Source: Candidatus Nitrosopumilus sp.
GTDB lineage: Archaea; Thermoproteota; Nitrososphaeria; Nitrososphaerales; Nitrosopumilaceae
NCBI GenBank assembly: GCA_011055585.1
Contig: DRGT01000087.1
Coordinates: 1-19,541 of the forward strand
Length of the DNA stretch: 19,541 bases
Reading direction: 5' to 3'
The notes under the pieces are model-generated. The model did not search any database and was not told where the DNA came from. It saw nothing but the letters and a program-made list of their open reading frames with translations. The number at the start of each line of letters is the position of its first letter. The first letter of the stretch is position 1. Made by a program: the position numbers and the translations under genes. This document shows positions 6,645 through 12,834 of this stretch, piece by piece.

Positions 6645-7925
6645 ATGATAATTAAGAATTCTAAAGAATTGGCAACAAATTTTCGTAAAAAAACTACCCT
6701 AGATATTTTGGAGGCAGGTTTGCATGCTGCAAAACCAAAAAAATCAATAGAAAAATTCGTAAAACCAAATAAAATCATTATTGGAAAAAAATCATTCAAT
6801 TTGCCAAATTCAAAAAATGTGTATGTGGTTGCTTTTGGAAAAGCTGCAGATTCTATGACTAAATCTCTAAACTTAATTTTAAAAATTAAAGGCGGAATAA
6901 TTGTAATCCCAAAGGGCTCAAAAAATCATATACAAGCTAAGAAATTTCAAATTTTTAATTCAGGACATCCATTACCAAATAATGTTAGCGTGCTTGCTGC
7001 AAAATCAATTATGAAATTTTTAGAACAAAGAAAAAAAGAAGATATTGTGATTTTTCTTGTTTCAGGTGGAGGCTCATCTTTAATTTCATTACCTGCTGGG
7101 ATCTCTTTGAATGAAAAAATCAGAGTCAACAATCTTCTGTTAAAATCAGGTGCTACTATTCAAGAATTTAATTGCATAAGAAAACATTTGTCAAAAATTA
7201 AGGGGGGTATGATGGTTGAAAATCTAAAATGTCAGGCAGTTGCACTTGTAATGTCCGATGTTGAAAACAATGATTTATCTTCAATATCATCAGGCTGCAC
7301 TTACTATGATAAAACAACATTTCAGAATTCTCTAAAAATTATTAAAAAATATAATCTAAGAAAAAAAATTCCAAAACGTGTTTTAAAGAGACTAAATGAT
7401 GGCTATGTTGGAAAAATTAAGGACACTCCAAAAAAACCAAGAATAAAAAATCAAATTATTGCTACAAACAAAGATTGCTTGAAATCAATGGCAAAAAAAG
7501 CAAAACAATTAGGATACAAGCCTAAAATCACGACTATTTCTGGCAATGTAATTACTGAATCACAAAAAATTATTCAACTTTTACCAAAGAAAAAAAATTC
7601 ATGCTTAATTTTTGGTGGTGAAACAACTGTTAACGTTACAAGTAAAGGAAAAGGTGGAAGAAACCAAGAGTTAGTTTTGCGCATATTAAAAAATTCTCTA
7701 AAAATAAAAAATGATGTTGTGATTTCATCTATTGGTACTGATGGTATTGATGGTAACACTAAGGATGCTGGTGCCATTATCGAAAAATCTTCAATCTCTA
7801 ACAATGTCATTAATCATTATTTGAAAAATAATGATTCAAATTCCTTTTTCAAAAAATATGGTGGTTTAATTAAGACAGGATATACTCATACAAACTTGTT
7901 AGATATTGGAGTCCTTCTAAACTAA
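6645..7925 (+). CDS. Glycerate 2-kinase (GckA/MOFRL type)
   Basis: A 426-residue protein with the whole set of MOFRL-family glycerate kinase motifs: AFGKAAD (63-69), SGHPLPN (106-112), VSGGGSSLISLP (139-150), N-x-IRKHLSKIKGG (176-188), VMSDV (202-206), GGETTV (324-329), GKGGRNQE (335-342), GTDGIDG (364-370), DAGA (374-377) and the closing TGYTHTNLLDI. These enzymes phosphorylate D-glycerate to 2-phosphoglycerate with ATP in the cytoplasm, feeding lower glycolysis/gluconeogenesis. Length is normal. ATG at 6645 follows a TATA-like box at near-leaderless distance. The protein is notably Lys-rich, with many AAA codons. It stands alone, with convergent genes downstream. Confidence 0.93.
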   Translation: MIIKNSKELATNFRKKTTLDILEAGLHAAKPKKSIEKFVKPNKIIIGKKSFNLPNSKNVYVVAFGKAADSMTKSLNLILKIKGGIIVIPKGSKNHIQAKKFQIFNSGHPLPNNVSVLAAKSIMKFLEQRKKEDIVIFLVSGGGSSLISLPAGISLNEKIRVNNLLLKSGATIQEFNCIRKHLSKIKGGMMVENLKCQAVALVMSDVENNDLSSISSGCTYYDKTTFQNSLKIIKKYNLRKKIPKRVLKRLNDGYVGKIKDTPKKPRIKNQIIATNKDCLKSMAKKAKQLGYKPKITTISGNVITESQKIIQLLPKKKNSCLIFGGETTVNVTSKGKGGRNQELVLRILKNSLKIKNDVVISSIGTDGIDGNTKDAGAIIEKSSISNNVINHYLKNNDSNSFFKKYGGLIKTGYTHTNLLDIGVLLN

Positions 7926-7950
7926 TTCTTTTATTTCTGATCAAAAAATT

Positions 7951-8061
7951 ATGCAAAAAACTACAACAATTGATAGAAATCTTATCGATCAATTTGCTGT
8001 GGAATGTGATAATTTAATGAAAAGTATGCATGTTGATCCTAAACATTGTCAACGTTTTTGA
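7951..8061 (+). CDS. Possible 36-residue protein after glycerate kinase
   Basis: A short ORF 25 bases downstream of the glycerate kinase stop, running from ATG 7951 to TGA 8061. The product begins MQKTTTIDRNLIDQFAVECD and ends HVDPKHCQRF; it has two Cys and two His but no clear metal motif. TGATC nine bases before the ATG could pair with the 16S 3' end, a partial Shine-Dalgarno. I do not recognise a family. It could be a real small gene or chance. Confidence 0.3.
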   Translation: MQKTTTIDRNLIDQFAVECDNLMKSMHVDPKHCQRF

Positions 8062-8118
8062 ACAACCATTTTTTTACTTCACGGACCAGTATAATATACA
8101 TAAGCATATTGGAGCTGT

Positions 8119-8139
8119 CGTCAAAATACTGACGTTTTT
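8119..8139 (+). terminator. Stem-loop with T-run
   Basis: CGTCA (8119-8123) and TGACG (8130-8134) form a perfect stem around a 6-base loop, followed at once by TTTTT (8135-8139). It lies between the plus-strand glycerate kinase/mini-ORF and the end of the minus-strand gene at 8161, as expected for a terminator of the plus-strand transcript. Confidence 0.5.
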
Positions 8140-8160
8140 GGCCTTAAGTTCTAATATGTA

Positions 8161-8541
8161 CTATAACAATTTTGAAGCAGGATTTTTGTTTGATTCAATC
8201 AGATGATACTTTACATGTAATTTTCTTTGGGCAATCAATTTTTTGATAAAATCACTTCTTGTTTGAATAAATGAATCTGAAATCTCTGTATTATTTGCAA
8301 AGTGCTCAAACATTGATTTTAAATCTAACATTACATTTATTGAATCTTCATTTTTTATGACAAAATTTCCAATTCCCCAAAATATTCCAACATGAAATGC
8401 AATGTATTTTGCCTGTTCATTATTTACTTTGTTCAAGTAAAATTCGGCTTGTTCTCTCATCTGCTCTACTTGGGAATCTAAAGTCTGAATCACCCATGCA
8501 ATTCTTTTAGGATTTCCATCAGCGAAAAATACGTGTTCCAA
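8161..8541 (-). CDS. Hypothetical 126-residue helical protein
   Basis: Not recognised. The protein begins with an aromatic stretch (MEHVFFADGNPKRIAW), followed by apparently amphipathic helices with a possible coiled coil (QVEQMREQAEFYLNKV at ~25-40) and a central hydrophobic block AFHVGIFWGIGNFVI (about 48-62) that is probably too short and mixed for a membrane anchor. No catalytic motif is visible. The start is taken as TTG at 8541, two codons after an in-frame TGA; the next in-frame Met is 28 residues in, which would remove the conserved-looking N-terminus. It diverges from the gene at 8619 with 77 bases between, and is convergent with glycerate kinase. Confidence 0.7.
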   Translation of the reverse strand: MEHVFFADGNPKRIAWVIQTLDSQVEQMREQAEFYLNKVNNEQAKYIAFHVGIFWGIGNFVIKNEDSINVMLDLKSMFEHFANNTEISDSFIQTRSDFIKKLIAQRKLHVKYHLIESNKNPASKLL

Positions 8542-8568
8542 AAGTCAACCAAAAAGTCCCTAATTGTC

Positions 8569-8576
8569 TATATAAT
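8569..8576 (+). promoter_or_regulatory. TATA-like box upstream of the 68-aa gene
   Basis: TATATAAT in the divergent intergenic region, 43-50 bases before the ATG at 8619. A transcript from it would start near 8600 and carry a leader of about 20 bases. Confidence 0.45.
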
Positions 8577-8618
8577 TTGAATACCTTTCTTATGATCACA
8601 GATTGAAAGCAGTGCTTA

Positions 8619-8825
8619 ATGCTTGAGTCACATGCCTTCTTTACAAAAATGGTCGATGAGCTTGTAGAATTCTCACAATATGATCCTGAGCTTGCAGATG
8701 GAATAAAGTGGCTAGATGAACAAGCTCAAAAAAAGGGAATCTCCTTTTACGACATGGTCTTTGAAGTTTTGTATAAACACGACGTTAATTCTAAAGCAAA
8801 AGAATGGTTAAATTCAAGAAATTAA
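8619..8825 (+). CDS. Small hypothetical acidic helical protein
   Basis: A 68-residue protein beginning MLESHAFFTKMVDELVEF, rich in Asp/Glu and predicted helical, with a middle block GIKWLDEQAQKKGISFYDM. No Cys pairs, signal peptide or membrane segment. ATG at 8619 is the first start after a TATA-like box at 8569-8576. It is convergent with citrate synthase, with 13 bases between stops. The family is not recognised; composition and context indicate a real thaumarchaeal small gene of unknown role. Confidence 0.65.
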   Translation: MLESHAFFTKMVDELVEFSQYDPELADGIKWLDEQAQKKGISFYDMVFEVLYKHDVNSKAKEWLNSRN

Positions 8826-8838
8826 TCTGATTTTTCTT

Positions 8839-10002
8839 TTAGCCTCTTAGGTCAAGTGGTTTATACTCGCAACCTTGAGGACCACAATATTTTCCAACGT
8901 AAACTGCTTTTGGTCTGTAAAGTGCAGGCTTTGGCGCAGCTTCTGCAAATTTTTCTTCAATAATGTGAGATGCCCAACCAGCAACTCGAGAAATTGCAAA
9001 GATTGGAGTATTCAAATCCATCGGAATTTTTAGCATATAGTAAATTGACGCACTATACAAATCAACGTTTGGATAAATATCCACACTTTTTCTTTTTTTC
9101 ATTTCATCAACAGTTACCCGTTCAACTTTTTCTGTAATGTCAAACCAGGGCTGTCCAGTTTTTACTGCAAGTTTTCTTGAAAGCTCTTTTAGAACTTGGG
9201 CTCTTGGATCATATGTTTTGTAAACTGCGTGACCCATCCCCATAATCCTTTCTCCTTTATCCATTGTCTCTTTAATCCATGATTCAACATTATCTACGGA
9301 TTCAATATCTAACAACATTTTCATTACTTCATAATTTGCTCCTCCATGAAGCTCACCACCTAGTGCTCCAATTGCAGCACTTGCTGCTGAAAACATATGT
9401 GCTCTTGTTGATGCAACTTGCCTTGCAGCAAAAGTTGAAGCATTAAAGGTATGATCTGCATGTAAAATCAAACAAATATCAAAAATTTTCTCAATTTCAG
9501 AATCTGGCTTTTCACCAGTTAACATATAGAGAAAGTTTGCAGCATGGCCCAAATCAGGATTAGGATTGACTATTTCTTTGTTATTTCGAATTCTGCCCCA
9601 ACTTGCAACAATGGTTGGAACTTTTGCTATCAGATTAATTGCTCTACCATAACTGGCCTCTTTATCTCTAAATTCTTCATCATAATATCCTGAGAGTGCA
9701 GCTACAAATGCTTGTAACATATCCATGGGGTCTGCATCTTTTCGCCAATTTCCCATATTCTCTTGCATTCTTTGCGGAATAGTCCTAGCAGAAATTAACT
9801 TGTATTTGAACTCATCAAACTCTCTTTTTGAAGGAAGATCATCATGAAGAAGAAGATAGGCAGTTTCTTCAAAACTAGACTTTTTTGCTAGATCTAAAAT
9901 GTCATAGCCACGATAAATCAACTTTCCCTTTGAGCCATCAATATTGGAAATTCTAGTATCTGCTACCTCGATATCTCTTAGGCCTATGTTTTTCGTCTCC
10001 AT
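8839..10002 (-). CDS. gltA: Citrate synthase
   Basis: A 387-residue type I citrate synthase of the short archaeal/Gram-positive kind. The three catalytic residues are visible: H219 in GGELHGGAN, H258 in GMGHAVYKTYDPR and D314 in NVDLYSASIYY. The HADHTFNASTFAAR block (181-194) and RVAGWASHIIEE (339-350) complete the signature. It condenses oxaloacetate with acetyl-CoA to citrate, feeding the biosynthetic branch of the TCA reactions; in autotrophic Thaumarchaeota this supplies 2-oxoglutarate. A 2-methylcitrate synthase cannot be excluded by sequence reading alone. ATG at 10002 lies about 26 bases after a TATA-like box (10025-10034), suggesting a leaderless message. An odd feature is the Cys-bearing tail KYCGPQGCEYKPLDLRG. 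Confidence 0.95.
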   Translation of the reverse strand: METKNIGLRDIEVADTRISNIDGSKGKLIYRGYDILDLAKKSSFEETAYLLLHDDLPSKREFDEFKYKLISARTIPQRMQENMGNWRKDADPMDMLQAFVAALSGYYDEEFRDKEASYGRAINLIAKVPTIVASWGRIRNNKEIVNPNPDLGHAANFLYMLTGEKPDSEIEKIFDICLILHADHTFNASTFAARQVASTRAHMFSAASAAIGALGGELHGGANYEVMKMLLDIESVDNVESWIKETMDKGERIMGMGHAVYKTYDPRAQVLKELSRKLAVKTGQPWFDITEKVERVTVDEMKKRKSVDIYPNVDLYSASIYYMLKIPMDLNTPIFAISRVAGWASHIIEEKFAEAAPKPALYRPKAVYVGKYCGPQGCEYKPLDLRG

Positions 10003-10024
10003 AATGCTGAATAACCAAAATTTA

Positions 10025-10034
10025 CTATTATATC
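10025..10034 (-). promoter_or_regulatory. TATA-like box of citrate synthase
   Basis: Reads GATATAATAG on the minus strand, about 26 bases upstream of the ATG at 10002: leaderless spacing. Confidence 0.5.
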
Positions 10035-10138
10035 TTCATCGCTTAACCTTGAGAGGAAATTTGAAATTTAGTAGTAGGTCTAGAATACTAATTGAATAGT
10101 TTACAATTAATATCATTTTGTGCTTGGATGATTATACA

Positions 10139-10327
10139 ATGATTCCAACCAAGGATAGATCAAGGGAAACATTTGAGCAAAAGATGAAGTCCACAAAGGC
10201 AAGAAACACCGTGATTACGATAAACACCGTACTCAACAACTTTGAAAAATTTTCATCAGAACAGTTCAACCAAAAAGACATCATCCCTGATCTGAAAATA
10301 ATTCCAAATTATTTTAAGAAGGAATAA
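10139..10327 (+). CDS. Short ORF resembling tyrosine-recombinase N-terminus (possible remnant)
   Basis: A 62-residue product starting MIPTKDRSRETFEQKMKS and continuing with a helical stretch (NTVITINTVLNNFEKF) of the type found in the N-terminal core-binding domain of XerC/D-like integrases, then ending after NYFKKE. The catalytic domain with its Arg, His and Tyr is absent, and nothing like it follows, so this would be a truncated copy or a small stand-alone protein. The frame extends to a TTG at 10118, but ATG 10139 fits better: AATTAATATC lies about 26 bases before it. The similarity is judged by eye. It stands at the left edge of the accessory-looking stretch and 14 bases before the methyltransferase. 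Confidence 0.45.
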   Translation: MIPTKDRSRETFEQKMKSTKARNTVITINTVLNNFEKFSSEQFNQKDIIPDLKIIPNYFKKE

Positions 10328-10341
10328 GTGTAAATCCACAA

Positions 10342-11052
10342 ATGAATACGAATAATCCTGAAATTTTTGATGACTGGGCCCTTTATCATAAAATCCTAGA
10401 GAAAGACCATATGTATCATTCAGAAATTTTTACAAAAGTCTGCACAATTCTAAATTCAAAATTCAATGGAAAAGAGTACAACTTGCTTGATATTGGTTGT
10501 GGTGATGCGTACTGTATTGAGAAATACCTAACAAACACGAAATTAAAAAATTATTGTGGGATAGATAATTCAAAGACTGCACTTTCATGGGCCAAAAAAA
10601 ATCTTTCAAACAAAAATATCGACTATTTTCTTTTAAATTCAGATTTTAATGAATCTATGGATAAAATAAATGACAGGTTCGATGCGATTCTCGCTGGATA
10701 TTCCATACATCATCTAAAGACTTTTGATGAGAAAAAAAGACTTTTACATAAATTTTTTGGAAAATTACAAAATGGGGGAATTTTCATCTTATTTGACATA
10801 ATAAAAAAGAATGATGAATCATTAGAAAAATATCATATTAGGTATATTAAAAATTGCAAGGACACTTGGGATTCAATTGAGCCAAAAGAATTTGAACAGA
10901 TTGCAAACCATATTAAAAAAAATGACTATCCTCTTACCTTGGAGAATTGGCAAAATATTTTCTTCTCATCACCAGTTAATTTAGAACAAATCAGGATTGA
11001 CACACAAAATCCATATTATGTTTTATTGTGTTTCCAAAAAAATAGGAAATAA
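10342..11052 (+). CDS. Class I SAM-dependent methyltransferase
   Basis: A 236-residue protein with a Rossmann-type methyltransferase core: motif I LLDIGCGDAY at 48-57, the acidic end of strand 2 in CGIDNS (D75), D101 in LLNSDF, and motif IV-like FDAILAGYSIHHL at 113-125 followed by LQNGGIFILFDII. It would transfer a methyl group from S-adenosylmethionine; the HH pair after motif IV is typical of small-molecule or ubiquinone-type methyltransferases rather than DNA enzymes, and no NPPY or PC DNA-methylase motif is present. The substrate is unknown. It starts 14 bases after the recombinase-like ORF and is followed by hairpin repeat copy 2, so it may belong to an acquired segment. Confidence 0.82.
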   Translation: MNTNNPEIFDDWALYHKILEKDHMYHSEIFTKVCTILNSKFNGKEYNLLDIGCGDAYCIEKYLTNTKLKNYCGIDNSKTALSWAKKNLSNKNIDYFLLNSDFNESMDKINDRFDAILAGYSIHHLKTFDEKKRLLHKFFGKLQNGGIFILFDIIKKNDESLEKYHIRYIKNCKDTWDSIEPKEFEQIANHIKKNDYPLTLENWQNIFFSSPVNLEQIRIDTQNPYYVLLCFQKNRK

Positions 11053-11070
11053 AATAAGAGCTAAAAATTA

Positions 11071-11125
11071 GTAGCTTAATCATTAATGGGTAATCATAGT
11101 AAGATTACCCACTAGATAAAGCTAC
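11071..11125 (+). repeat. Dispersed hairpin repeat, copy 2, inside an outer stem
   Basis: TGGGTAATC (11087-11095) pairs perfectly over 9 bp with GATTACCCA (11103-11111) around the loop ATAGTAA. Outside it GTAGCTT (11071-11077) pairs with AAGCTAC (11119-11125), leaving asymmetric internal loops of 9 and 7 bases. It lies 18 bases after the methyltransferase stop. The sequence right after, ACAAAATTTTTCTTATCA (11124-11141), resembles a motif that follows copy 3. Confidence 0.7.
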
Positions 11126-11297
11126 AAAATTTTTCTTATCAACAATTCAATTGTAGATAATTCTCATAAGTCCTTGAAATCATCTATTATTTTTTGTGCA
11201 CCTTCGATAATATTTGAAATTGTGGGAATTACCTATTTTTTTAATTCATCAAAAATAAAATGTAACAATTTTAAAGAGTTTGTTTTTCATAAAAATA

Positions 11298-11600
11298 ATG
11301 AAGAAAATTGAGGCTGTATTTCAGTCAGTACGTGAAGACGATGTTGTGGATGCATTATGCAAAATGAATCTTGGAGGATTTTCCATAAACGAAGGCAGAG
11401 GATGTGGAGGACGTTCCAAGGATTATACCAATATTAAGACAATTTGTACAGTAGTCAAAGATTCCAATGTGAAAAAAATTGTTGATGCAATTGTTGAGGC
11501 TGCTCATATGAGCACTACAGGAGATGGAAAAATCTTTGTTTCCACAGTGGATCAAGTTACGGATATTTCTACCAAAGAACAAGGCGAAAAATATCTCTAA
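11298..11600 (+). CDS. PII-like signal protein with short T-loop
   Basis: A 100-residue protein of the PII (GlnB/GlnK) fold: MKKIEAVFQSVREDDVVDAL at the start, GFSINEGRGCGG at the base of the T-loop (28-38), then the B-loop region TTGDGKIFVSTVDQV (73-87), which in the family contacts ATP/ADP. Canonical PII proteins have about 112 residues; here the T-loop is roughly ten residues shorter, lacking the stretch with the modified Tyr. C36 in the T-loop base is also unusual. PII proteins sense ATP/ADP and 2-oxoglutarate and normally control ammonium transporters and nitrogen enzymes; no transporter is adjacent, so the target is unknown. ATG 11298 is preferred over the in-frame TTG at 11280 because TTTTAAAG lies about 26 bases upstream. 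Confidence 0.78.
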   Translation: MKKIEAVFQSVREDDVVDALCKMNLGGFSINEGRGCGGRSKDYTNIKTICTVVKDSNVKKIVDAIVEAAHMSTTGDGKIFVSTVDQVTDISTKEQGEKYL

Positions 11601-11652
11601 CATTTTTTTTCCATCTCACAAAGAACCATCAATTAAGAAATAATAACAAAAA

Positions 11653-11712
11653 TCGTTGTAATTATGGTGATAATAAGGACGTAAAGCGTCCCTGTAATTA
11701 TTGTAATAACGA
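11653..11712 (+). other. Interrupted long stem-loop after the PII-like gene
   Basis: GGACG (11677-11681) and CGTCC (11687-11691) form a stem with loop TAAAG; farther out AATAA/TTATT and ATTA/TAAT segments can pair, and TCGTT (11653-11657) closes with AACGA (11708-11712). It starts 52 bases after the PII-like stop. It could be part of a 3' end or a small RNA. The gene-free stretch 11601-12020 contains this and the structure at 11846-11925. Confidence 0.4.
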
Positions 11713-11845
11713 ATCAAATCTAAACTGATTTAGAGTTCTGAACTAAAATGTAAAGGCCCTGCATGAGAACTAAACTTGCAGTATTTCTAATAATTTCATT
11801 TAGTAAATTGCGAGAGATTTGAACTAATTTAATGAAGCCTAAATA

Positions 11846-11925
11846 GGGATTTGACCTTTTTGTCCTACACCCCTAAATGGATAATCCATACGGGATGGGT
11901 GCCATAACCAAATCCTTTCTTTTTT
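11846..11925 (+). ncRNA. Candidate structured RNA with three nested stems and T-run
   Basis: Three stems nest cleanly: GGATTTG (11847-11853) with CAAATCC (11909-11915), CACCC (11868-11872) with GGGTG (11897-11901), and ATGGA (11877-11881) with TCCAT (11885-11889) around a TAA loop. The outer stem is followed directly by TTTCTTTTTT (11916-11925), as for a terminated small transcript on the plus strand. The segment is richer in G and C than its surroundings. It is not a tRNA (no T-loop sequence), and I find no C/D or H/ACA boxes. It lies 95 bases upstream of the ORF at 12021 and could also act as a leader element. No known family is claimed. Confidence 0.4.
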
Positions 11926-12020
11926 ACTCATTGAAATGATCTTCTATATAACTACAATTCTTAATCTCAAAAGAGATATTATACTTAATAATTAAAAGGT
12001 AATACAAAATTTAAATAATT

Positions 12021-12257
12021 ATGGCTAATCCAATTACTACATACATCAATTTTGCTTACTGCGAATTGGAGAATAAATGGAAACAAATCAATGAAGATAA
12101 TCCGGATTTAGATATTTACGAAGCTATGGAGGATAACGCAAAAATAGACATCCGATTATTTTCAGAAGAAAAAACCCATTACTATATGGAAAAAGGTTCT
12201 AAAATAACGATAAAAGACCACGTCTTAAAGTTCAACAAAGCTGATTTTCATAAATAA
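12021..12257 (+). CDS. Hypothetical 78-residue acidic protein
   Basis: Not recognised. The product starts MANPITTYINFAYCELENKW and contains an acidic middle (NEDNPDLDIYEAMEDN) followed by an alternating, beta-like C-terminal part (KGSKITIKDHVLKF). There is one Cys, no metal motif, and no membrane or signal segment. ATG 12021 is the only start in place, with AT-rich promoter-like DNA (TTAATAATTAAAAGG at 11985-11999) just upstream; TATATA at 11945-11950 is a second candidate box. It stands alone between two structured non-coding stretches and between hairpin copies 2 and 3, which argues for an accessory or lineage-specific gene. Confidence 0.6.
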   Translation: MANPITTYINFAYCELENKWKQINEDNPDLDIYEAMEDNAKIDIRLFSEEKTHYYMEKGSKITIKDHVLKFNKADFHK

Positions 12258-12375
12258 TTTTTATTCTGAGAATATTAGGTTAATCATCAGATGATATTTG
12301 AATTTCATAATTCTATCTAAGATTACGAAAAAAGATGCCCAAGAATTTTTCACCTAATCCAAAATTTGTGGGTAT

Positions 12376-12400
12376 CGGGTAATCATAGTAAGATTATCCG
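12376..12400 (+). repeat. Dispersed hairpin repeat, copy 3
   Basis: CGGGTAATC (12376-12384) pairs with GATTATCCG (12392-12400) around the loop ATAGTAA, identical to the loop of copy 2. Eight Watson-Crick pairs and one G-T wobble. The closing pair is C-G where copy 2 has T-A, and a C-to-T change gives the wobble, so the stem is kept while the bases differ. It is in the same orientation as copy 2. The gene-free stretch 12258-12834 holds this repeat and the AGCT-rich structured region. Confidence 0.7.
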
Positions 12401-12425
12401 AAAGGAAATGTTTTCTTTACGCACC

Positions 12426-12622
12426 ACAATTTCCTATCATTTGCTCCATGTCACAAAAGCTATCAAATACAAAAAGTAACAAAAAATGCGTTTGTCGGTC
12501 ACCACAATTTACTCCAAACAGCTTTTGGAGCTTTTTCGTGCCCTCGCTTTTGTAGCTTTTTTGCTATATTTACATACTACCCGAATGAGCTTTTGAGCAG
12601 AAAGCTAATGATAGAAAATTGT
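12426..12622 (+). other. Nested inverted-repeat region, possible ~200-base structured RNA
   Basis: The 20 bases at 12426-12445 pair with 12603-12622 at 18 of 20 positions (arms begin ACAATTT and end AATTGT). Inside, AAAAGCTA (12455-12462) pairs perfectly with TAGCTTTT (12553-12560), and inside that CTCCAAA (12512-12518) pairs with TTTGGAG (12524-12530). No ORF of useful length occupies the region. It could be a non-coding RNA, a decayed insertion with inverted ends, or DNA cruciform-type structure; sequence alone cannot separate these. Confidence 0.45.
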
Positions 12623-12814
12623 AGCTAAAATAATGTTCAAAAAAACTACAAAGATCTTTTGAAGCTAATTAGAGCTACATGTATTGAAACAGAAAACCCT
12701 GTTGGCATGCGAAGCTATAACAAAACAGGCCTGATTTTGCCAAATTTTACCTCGTAACTGTAAACTTTTTGTATAGTAGTAGGTCTAATCTATCAATTCT
12801 AGTCCCTTTAAGCT
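12458..12814. repeat. AGCT-rich intergenic stretch
   Basis: Eleven AGCT tetramers occur in 357 bases: at 12458, 12520, 12529, 12554, 12588, 12603, 12623, 12663, 12673, 12713 and 12811, mostly as AGCTA, TAGCT or AGCTTTT. At about two-thirds A+T one would expect roughly one per 300-400 bases. Spacing is irregular, so it is not a tandem array. Confidence 0.6.
12512..12535 (+). terminator. Stem-loop with T-run inside the AGCT-rich stretch
   Basis: CTCCAAA, loop CAGCT, TTTGGAG: a perfect 7-bp stem followed by CTTTTT (12531-12536). It has the form of an intrinsic terminator for a plus-strand transcript, or is the inner arm of the larger nested structure. Confidence 0.4.
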
Positions 12815-12834
12815 AATTTTTAATTTAAAATCAA

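Noticed and set aside
10342..11052. DNA methyltransferase of a restriction-modification system
   Set aside because: No DPPY/NPPY or PC motif and no endonuclease neighbour; the motifs fit a small-molecule type.
11165..11233. Minus-strand 22-codon frame ending IIEGAQKIIDDFKDL, looking like a gene tail
   Set aside because: An in-frame TAG closes it upstream, there is no start codon, and no matching protein part is found beside it; at best a remnant.
11846..11925. tRNA or H/ACA RNA reading of the three-tier structure
   Set aside because: No TTC-loop sequence or cloverleaf, and no ACA box at the proper distance; kept only as an unnamed candidate RNA.
12335..12382. 15-residue ORF (MPKNFSPNPKFVGIG) whose stop lies in hairpin copy 3
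   Set aside because: Too short, no ribosome site; the coincidence with the copy 1 stop codon is noted but not sufficient.
12258..12834. SRP or RNase P RNA in the large gene-free stretch
   Set aside because: None of the conserved motifs of these RNAs was recognised, and the G+C content is too low for either.
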